37,115 nucleotides of DNA. It comes from an uncultured Clostridia bacterium (GTDB lineage Bacteria > Bacillota > Clostridia > TANB77 > CAG-508). Position numbers and translations under genes: made by a program. Location: positions 1 to 37,115 of the forward strand of contig CASDJM010000016.1 in NCBI GenBank assembly GCA_949280815.1, in the 5' to 3' direction. The notes beneath the pieces are model-generated. The model saw only the letters and a list, made by a program, of their open reading frames with translations. It searched no databases and had not been told where the DNA came from. Below are positions 32,995 to 37,115 of the stretch, piece by piece; position 1 is the stretch's first letter; each line of letters starts with the position of its first letter.

Positions 32995-35718
32995 TTATTC
33001 ATTTTTTGCTGTATTTATTTTAAATAACTTAAACAATTCCACAATCACAACAGGAGCCAAAATCAAACCTACTAACTCTATGATATTCTGAGTTGGAAGT
33101 ACTGGTATACTAAATATGGTTCTCAAAGCTGGTACAGCAAGAATAACAAGCATTAAAGCTGCTGATGCAACAATTGCCCAAATCAATTTTGTATTATTAA
33201 ACACTTTTGTTTTAAATAATGAATTCTTGTTATCTCTTACATTAAATACATGTGCTAATTCTGACAAAGCAAGCGTCACAAATGCCATGGTTTGTCCTAC
33301 TTCTATTTTAGATTGATCTAATGTTAATCCATCGATTGGTGTTGTAGTCGTTGCTAAACCAATCATAAAAGCAGCTAATGTTAAAAGTCCAATCATAGCT
33401 CCTTGATAAATCACTCGCCAAGTCATTCCTTTGGTAAATACACCTTTTCCTGGTTTGACTGGTTTTCGTTTCATAATATCTGTATTTGCTGGGTCAAAAG
33501 CTAGGGCTAAAGCTGGAAGCGAGTCTGTTACTAAGTTAATCCATAAAATATGAATTGGTAATAAAATTTCTAAATGAGAAATATCGGTAATGCCAAACCA
33601 ATTAGCAAATAATGGGGTACAAAGTGTAGCCAAGAATAGCACTACAATTTCTCCTACATTACTTGATAATAAGAATTGGATTACTTTTAGGATATTATCA
33701 TAAATTCTTCTTCCTTCTTCTACTGCTGAAACAATTGTTGCAAAATTATCATCTGTTAAAATAACATCTGCTGCTTCTTTTGCCACATCCGTTCCTACCA
33801 TTCCCATAGCACAGCCAATGTCTGATGTTTTTAGGGCTGGACTATCATTGACTCCATCACCTGTCATAGCAACGATTTCTCCATTTTTTTGCCAAGCTTT
33901 TACTATTCTTACTTTATGTTCTGGTGATACTCTGGCATAAACAGAATATTGTCTTACTTTCTTTTCTAGTTCTTCATCTGACATTTTTTCAAGTTCTAAA
34001 CCTGTGATTGCCTCGTCTTCTTTTTCTAAAATTCCTAATTTTTTTGCAATCGCTGTTGCTGTGATTTTGTGGTCACCTGTAATCATAACAGTTTTAATTC
34101 CTGCTGTTTTACATTTTTCTACTGCTACTTTTGCTTCTTCTCTTGGTGGGTCAATCATTCCTACCATACCGATAAATGTCAAATCATTTTCCATATTTTC
34201 CATTTCTTCATCAGTTGGCTTATGGTCAATTTCTTTGTAGGCACAGGCTAGTACTCTTAAGGCTTCTTTTGCCATACCTTCATTATGCTCTCGAATCGTA
34301 ACTGCATAATTGTCTAAATCTTGCTTGATTTCTCCTTTTAATAAATACGAATGACATCTTTTTAATAATTCGTCAACTCCTCCTTTGGTGTAAACAATGT
34401 ATTTTCCATTTCGTTCGTTAATCGTTGTCATTAATTTTCTATCTGAATCAAATGGAATCTCATTTAAACGAGGAGTTCTATCATAGATACTAGGGTCAAA
34501 ATCTAGTTTGAATGCCATGTCTACTAATGCTGTTTCTGTTGGATCTCCTGTTAGTGTTCCATCTTTTGCGATTTTCGTGTCATTACATAGCATATTAGCA
34601 TATACTAATTTTTCAATGTCTTCATTATCAGCTTTTGTGTTTTCTAAATCTTCTGTTTGACTGTTAATGAATATCTTTTCTACTGTCATTTTGTTTTGTG
34701 TTAGCGTTCCTGTTTTGTCAGAACAAATTACAGTTGCACTTCCTAGTGTCTCAACTGCTGGCAATCTTTTTACAATGGCATTTTTCTTAACCATTTTTTG
34801 AACACCAATTGCCAAAACAATCGTAGATACAGCAACTAGCCCCTCTGGAATCGCTGCAACAGCAAGACTTACTGCTGTCATGAACATATGGATTGGCTCT
34901 TTCCCTTGGATTAATCCTATGATAAAGATAAATACACAAATGGCTAATGCCGCAATTCCTAATGTTTTTCCTAATTTATTTAATTTTTGTTGTAATGGGG
35001 TTTCTTGTTTTTCGGTACTGTTAATCATTCCAGCAATTTTTCCCACTTCGGTTGTCATACCAGTATCCACTACAATTCCTTTTCCTCTACCATAAGTCAC
35101 TAAGCTAGAAGAAAATAGCATGTTTACTCTGTCGCCAACTCCGATTTCTTCTCCATCAATTTTTTCTGTACTTTTCTCTACTGGTACAGATTCTCCTGTT
35201 AACGAAGACTCTTGTGATTTTAAGTTTACAGCTTCTATAATTCTTAAATCAGCTGGAATATAATCTCCTGTGTCTAACACTACAATGTCCCCTGGCACAA
35301 GTTCTTTAGCAGGAATTACGATAACTTCTCCATTCCTAATTACTTTAGAAGCATGGTCTGTTAGTTTTTGTAGTGCCTCTAATGATTTCTCCGCTTTGGA
35401 TTCTTGCGTTACTCCTATAATGGCATTTACAATCACTACAATTAAAATAATAATCGTATCTGTGATTCCCTCTCCCTCTGCAATTCCTACTGCACCTGAT
35501 ACAATAGCTGCTATCATCAAGACAATAATAGAAAAATCTTTAAATTGGTCGGCAAATCTTTGTAGCAAAGTCTTCTTTTTGGCTGCCTTTAATTCATTGA
35601 ATCCATACTCTTCTTGTCTCTTTTGAACTTCTTCCTTAGTTAATCCTTTCTCCTTATTTGTCTGTAGTTCTGCTTCTACTTCTTTGATTTCTTTGTTGAA
35701 CCATTTATTAGTTTCCAA
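32995..35718 (-). CDS. Cation-transporting P-type ATPase, calcium type (TTG start)
   Basis: A 907-residue PII-type pump. The N-terminal cation-ATPase domain is followed by paired membrane helices (about 60-105). The actuator domain has LTGES (173-177). The transport-site helix reads AAIPEGL (about 288-294), as in SERCA/PMR1-type pumps. The phosphorylation site is DKTGTLT with D334, and the hinge is TGDGVNDSPALK. Six C-terminal membrane helices follow. Export of Ca2+ from the cytoplasm is the likeliest role; Mn2+ transport is possible. The start is a TTG at 35718 with AAGGAGATGG upstream. It is a single gene. Confidence 0.95.
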   Translation of the reverse strand: METNKWFNKEIKEVEAELQTNKEKGLTKEEVQKRQEEYGFNELKAAKKKTLLQRFADQFKDFSIIVLMIAAIVSGAVGIAEGEGITDTIIILIVVIVNAIIGVTQESKAEKSLEALQKLTDHASKVIRNGEVIVIPAKELVPGDIVVLDTGDYIPADLRIIEAVNLKSQESSLTGESVPVEKSTEKIDGEEIGVGDRVNMLFSSSLVTYGRGKGIVVDTGMTTEVGKIAGMINSTEKQETPLQQKLNKLGKTLGIAALAICVFIFIIGLIQGKEPIHMFMTAVSLAVAAIPEGLVAVSTIVLAIGVQKMVKKNAIVKRLPAVETLGSATVICSDKTGTLTQNKMTVEKIFINSQTEDLENTKADNEDIEKLVYANMLCNDTKIAKDGTLTGDPTETALVDMAFKLDFDPSIYDRTPRLNEIPFDSDRKLMTTINERNGKYIVYTKGGVDELLKRCHSYLLKGEIKQDLDNYAVTIREHNEGMAKEALRVLACAYKEIDHKPTDEEMENMENDLTFIGMVGMIDPPREEAKVAVEKCKTAGIKTVMITGDHKITATAIAKKLGILEKEDEAITGLELEKMSDEELEKKVRQYSVYARVSPEHKVRIVKAWQKNGEIVAMTGDGVNDSPALKTSDIGCAMGMVGTDVAKEAADVILTDDNFATIVSAVEEGRRIYDNILKVIQFLLSSNVGEIVVLFLATLCTPLFANWFGITDISHLEILLPIHILWINLVTDSLPALALAFDPANTDIMKRKPVKPGKGVFTKGMTWRVIYQGAMIGLLTLAAFMIGLATTTTPIDGLTLDQSKIEVGQTMAFVTLALSELAHVFNVRDNKNSLFKTKVFNNTKLIWAIVASAALMLVILAVPALRTIFSIPVLPTQNIIELVGLILAPVVIVELFKLFKINTAKNE

Positions 35719-35768
35719 CTTGAACCATCTCCTTTTTTAATAGTTTTTACATTTTTATAAAATTTATG

Positions 35769-35798
35769 TGGCGAGTTTGGGACAGGCACAAAGTCGCC
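35769..35798. repeat. Small REP-like hairpin upstream of the ATPase
   Basis: TGGCGA and TCGCCA arms enclose GTTTGGGACAGGCACAAAG. The GGGACAGGCAC core is of the kind found in REP-like mobile palindromes. It is a single copy, about 50 bases before the ATPase start. Confidence 0.4.
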
Positions 35799-35824
35799 AT
35801 CAATATATCAACATTCATAACAAA

Positions 35825-35866
35825 AGACTTCTAAAAGGAATGTTTTGTTATTCCTTTTAAAAGTCT
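35825..35866 (-). terminator. Strong hairpin, probable terminator after tRNA-Glu
   Basis: Arms of 17 bp with one mismatch (35825-35841 and 35850-35866) and an 8-base loop. On the minus strand the arm ends in CTTTTGTT. It lies between tRNA-Glu and the ATPase gene and could end the tRNA transcript. An imperfect hairpin also spans about 35889-35937. No gene is seen in 35719-36019. Confidence 0.55.
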
Positions 35867-36019
35867 CGCCTACTATATTATTTAATAGCTTACTAACCAG
35901 ATATATCTACTATATCGCGACTGTTGATTAGTAATAAAGAGCTACTCCCTTTTAAATTTTTATATTTTATTAATCAATTGCAAAGATTCATTTCTTGCTC
36001 CAATTTCTTTTGGATGTTG

Positions 36020-36094
36020 TGGTGACCCCTACGGGAATCGAACCCATGATTCCACCTTGAGAGGGTGGCGTCTTAACCGCTTGACCAAGGGGCC
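36020..36094 (-). tRNA. tRNA-Glu (anticodon CTC)
   Basis: A 75-base tRNA. The acceptor stem GGCCCCT pairs with AGGGGTC, the D loop has TTGGTCAAGCGGTTAAGAC, and the anticodon stem CCACC/GGTGG encloses CTCTCAA, giving anticodon CTC for GAG. The T arm is ATGGGTTCGATTCCCGT. CCA is encoded. It stands alone. Confidence 0.95.
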
Positions 36095-36293
36095 TTGTGA
36101 ATACTTATTAGTTATATCATTTTTTTCTCATTTCGTCAACTACTGGAAATAAATTTTTATAATACTTTGTATATTTTTTGATTCAGTATTCAATTATATC
36201 TTTGTTTAATTCCTTTATTCTTTCATAATACTTAATTTTTCTTTATTAATTTAGGAAGTACCATCTTACTTATTTTTTATTATGCCAATTTTC

Positions 36294-36327
36294 AAAAACG
36301 TGAAAATTTTTTTATTTTCACGTTTTT
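36294..36327 (-). terminator. Terminator after the partial secreted/pilin-like gene
   Basis: A perfect 14 bp stem (AAAAACGTGAAAAT/ATTTTCACGTTTTT) with a short T-rich loop lies about 55 bases past the stop. On the minus strand it ends in a T run. The rest of 36095-36382 has no gene. Confidence 0.75.
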
Positions 36328-36382
36328 GTTATTAATATGGCTTTGTTCAATTTTTTATTAATTCTGTCTGAATATCAGTCTG

Positions 36383-37115
36383 TTATTTTATTGCATAGGT
36401 TCCATCTGTTTTTTTCTCCAATTGAACATTAGAATTTAGACAAACCATAGGTCTAATACCAATTGCAGCGTTACCAGTCCAACCAAAATGAATGTGATAG
36501 CCAGCATACATGACACAAGTTTCGTCTTTTCCACTAGATGGAGAAGCAAGCCAAGCACCATCGCACAAACTCCTATCCTTCATACCATATATATCATCAT
36601 CTACTAGAAATGTAACACCACTAGTCTTCCAAGTAAATCCTCCATCTTCACTTACTTCATATCCTAAGTTACTACTTGCTCTTGCTTGATAATTTGTATC
36701 ATATTTTTGATTATATGATTTAAATAATAATTCTATAGTCGGTCCACCTATTGCATATTCTGCCTTGTCTCCTTTAAACACGTTCCATACATTTGTATCT
36801 AACAAATAGGCTACTGCTTTCATATTATCATTAGTACTTGTATATCCCTTTGAAAAGTAATCATTATTTAAAGCTTTTAGTTTTGCATTTGTTATATCAC
36901 TTGAACCTGAATAATCTGATTTTACATCTTGAAGTGACAATTTATAATCCGTATTTTTGTGGATTGTTTTTGTTTCTGATGGTGGGCAATAATCATAGTG
37001 AATATAATTACCTGCAATCAAATATATATTACTTGCATCTGCATAAAATATCTTCCAGTTATTTACTCCTGCACTATTGGCACAAGTATATCCTGTTACT
37101 GTTGCCCCATAAAGT
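36383..37115 (-). CDS. 3' part of a secreted or pseudopilin-like protein (5' end outside window)
   Basis: The frame is open from the window edge; the apparent start at 37021 is only an internal TTG. At least 243 residues are visible. Features are WKIFYADASNIYLIAGNYIHYDYCPP, a central Asp/Tyr/Ser-rich part, and a C-terminal block with CDGAWLASPSSGKDETCVMYAGYHIHFGWTG and AIGIRPMVCLNS. The Tyr/Trp/Ser richness and several cysteines suggest an extracytoplasmic domain. Proteins of this style in gut Clostridia often follow a type IV pilin-like N-terminus, but that part is off the window, so the assignment is tentative. Confidence 0.65.
   Translation of the reverse strand, partial: LYGATVTGYTCANSAGVNNWKIFYADASNIYLIAGNYIHYDYCPPSETKTIHKNTDYKLSLQDVKSDYSGSSDITNAKLKALNNDYFSKGYTSTNDNMKAVAYLLDTNVWNVFKGDKAEYAIGGPTIELLFKSYNQKYDTNYQARASSNLGYEVSEDGGFTWKTSGVTFLVDDDIYGMKDRSLCDGAWLASPSSGKDETCVMYAGYHIHFGWTGNAAIGIRPMVCLNSNVQLEKKTDGTYAIK

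Noticed and set aside
1688..37115. Alternative genetic code with CGG reassigned to another amino acid
   Set aside because: At the two shift sites the frame changes, so a different amino acid would not repair either gene; near-absence of CGG with frameshifting fits better.

Overview
The window is AT-rich DNA whose gene content points to a low-GC Firmicute of the class Clostridia, probably an uncultured gut lineage. The evidence is the rimP-nusA-ylxR-ylxQ-infB-rbfA-nrnA-truB order, a LytR-CpsA-Psr protein, a GH25 lysozyme with LysM repeats, rubrerythrin, strong AGGAGG ribosome binding sites and many TTG/GTG starts. The lineage is inferred; no rRNA is present. Almost everything lies on the minus strand. 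Only asd and an HD-domain gene read on the plus strand.

Layout by coordinate: 1-3.4 kb LCP cell-wall ligase and argS. 3.4-5.3 kb a HepT/MntA toxin-antitoxin pair overlapping the 3' end of galE. 5.5-9.7 kb cysS and a class A penicillin-binding protein. 9.8-10.7 kb an unrecognised protein. 10.9-18.6 kb the transcription/translation operon from rimP to truB, with a mappable promoter and a structured leader. 18.8-20.0 kb a membrane glycosyltransferase. 20.0-22.7 kb an island with asd and an HD phosphohydrolase, bordered by decayed gene fragments. 22.8-24.0 kb a small membrane protein, rubrerythrin and tRNA-Leu(CAA). 24.1-25.9 kb a decayed HTH gene and the GH25/LysM lysozyme. 26.2-29.4 kb a large unknown protein translationally coupled to a polysaccharide deacetylase. 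29.9-32.3 kb metG overlapping a Fic gene. 32.4-35.7 kb a compositionally odd small gene and a calcium-type P-ATPase. 36.0-37.1 kb tRNA-Glu(CTC) and the 3' part of a secreted or pilin-like protein that runs off the window.

Two signals stand out. First, the lysozyme and the deacetylase are each split by a +1 frameshift, and in both the shift falls exactly on an in-frame CGG codon followed by A (codons 102 and 100). Scanning all genes by eye (about 10,400 codons), I found only one other in-frame CGG, in the odd small gene at 32.4-32.9 kb. This suggests either CGG-triggered recoding or a shared error or mutation signature. Second, intergenic spaces carry families of structured dispersed repeats. 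One is a 130-200 bp element with inverted ends and a conserved inner hairpin, in at least five places, including inside the nusA operon. Another is a 33 bp REP-like palindrome, present as a perfect head-to-head pair between infB and rbfA and as diverged single copies elsewhere.

Functionally the window mixes core information processing (four tRNA-related enzymes or factors, IF2, NusA, RimP, RbfA, TruB), envelope building and remodelling (LCP, PBP1, GalE, glycosyltransferase, lysozyme, deacetylase), and a few stress or defence-like genes (HepT/MntA, Fic, rubrerythrin).
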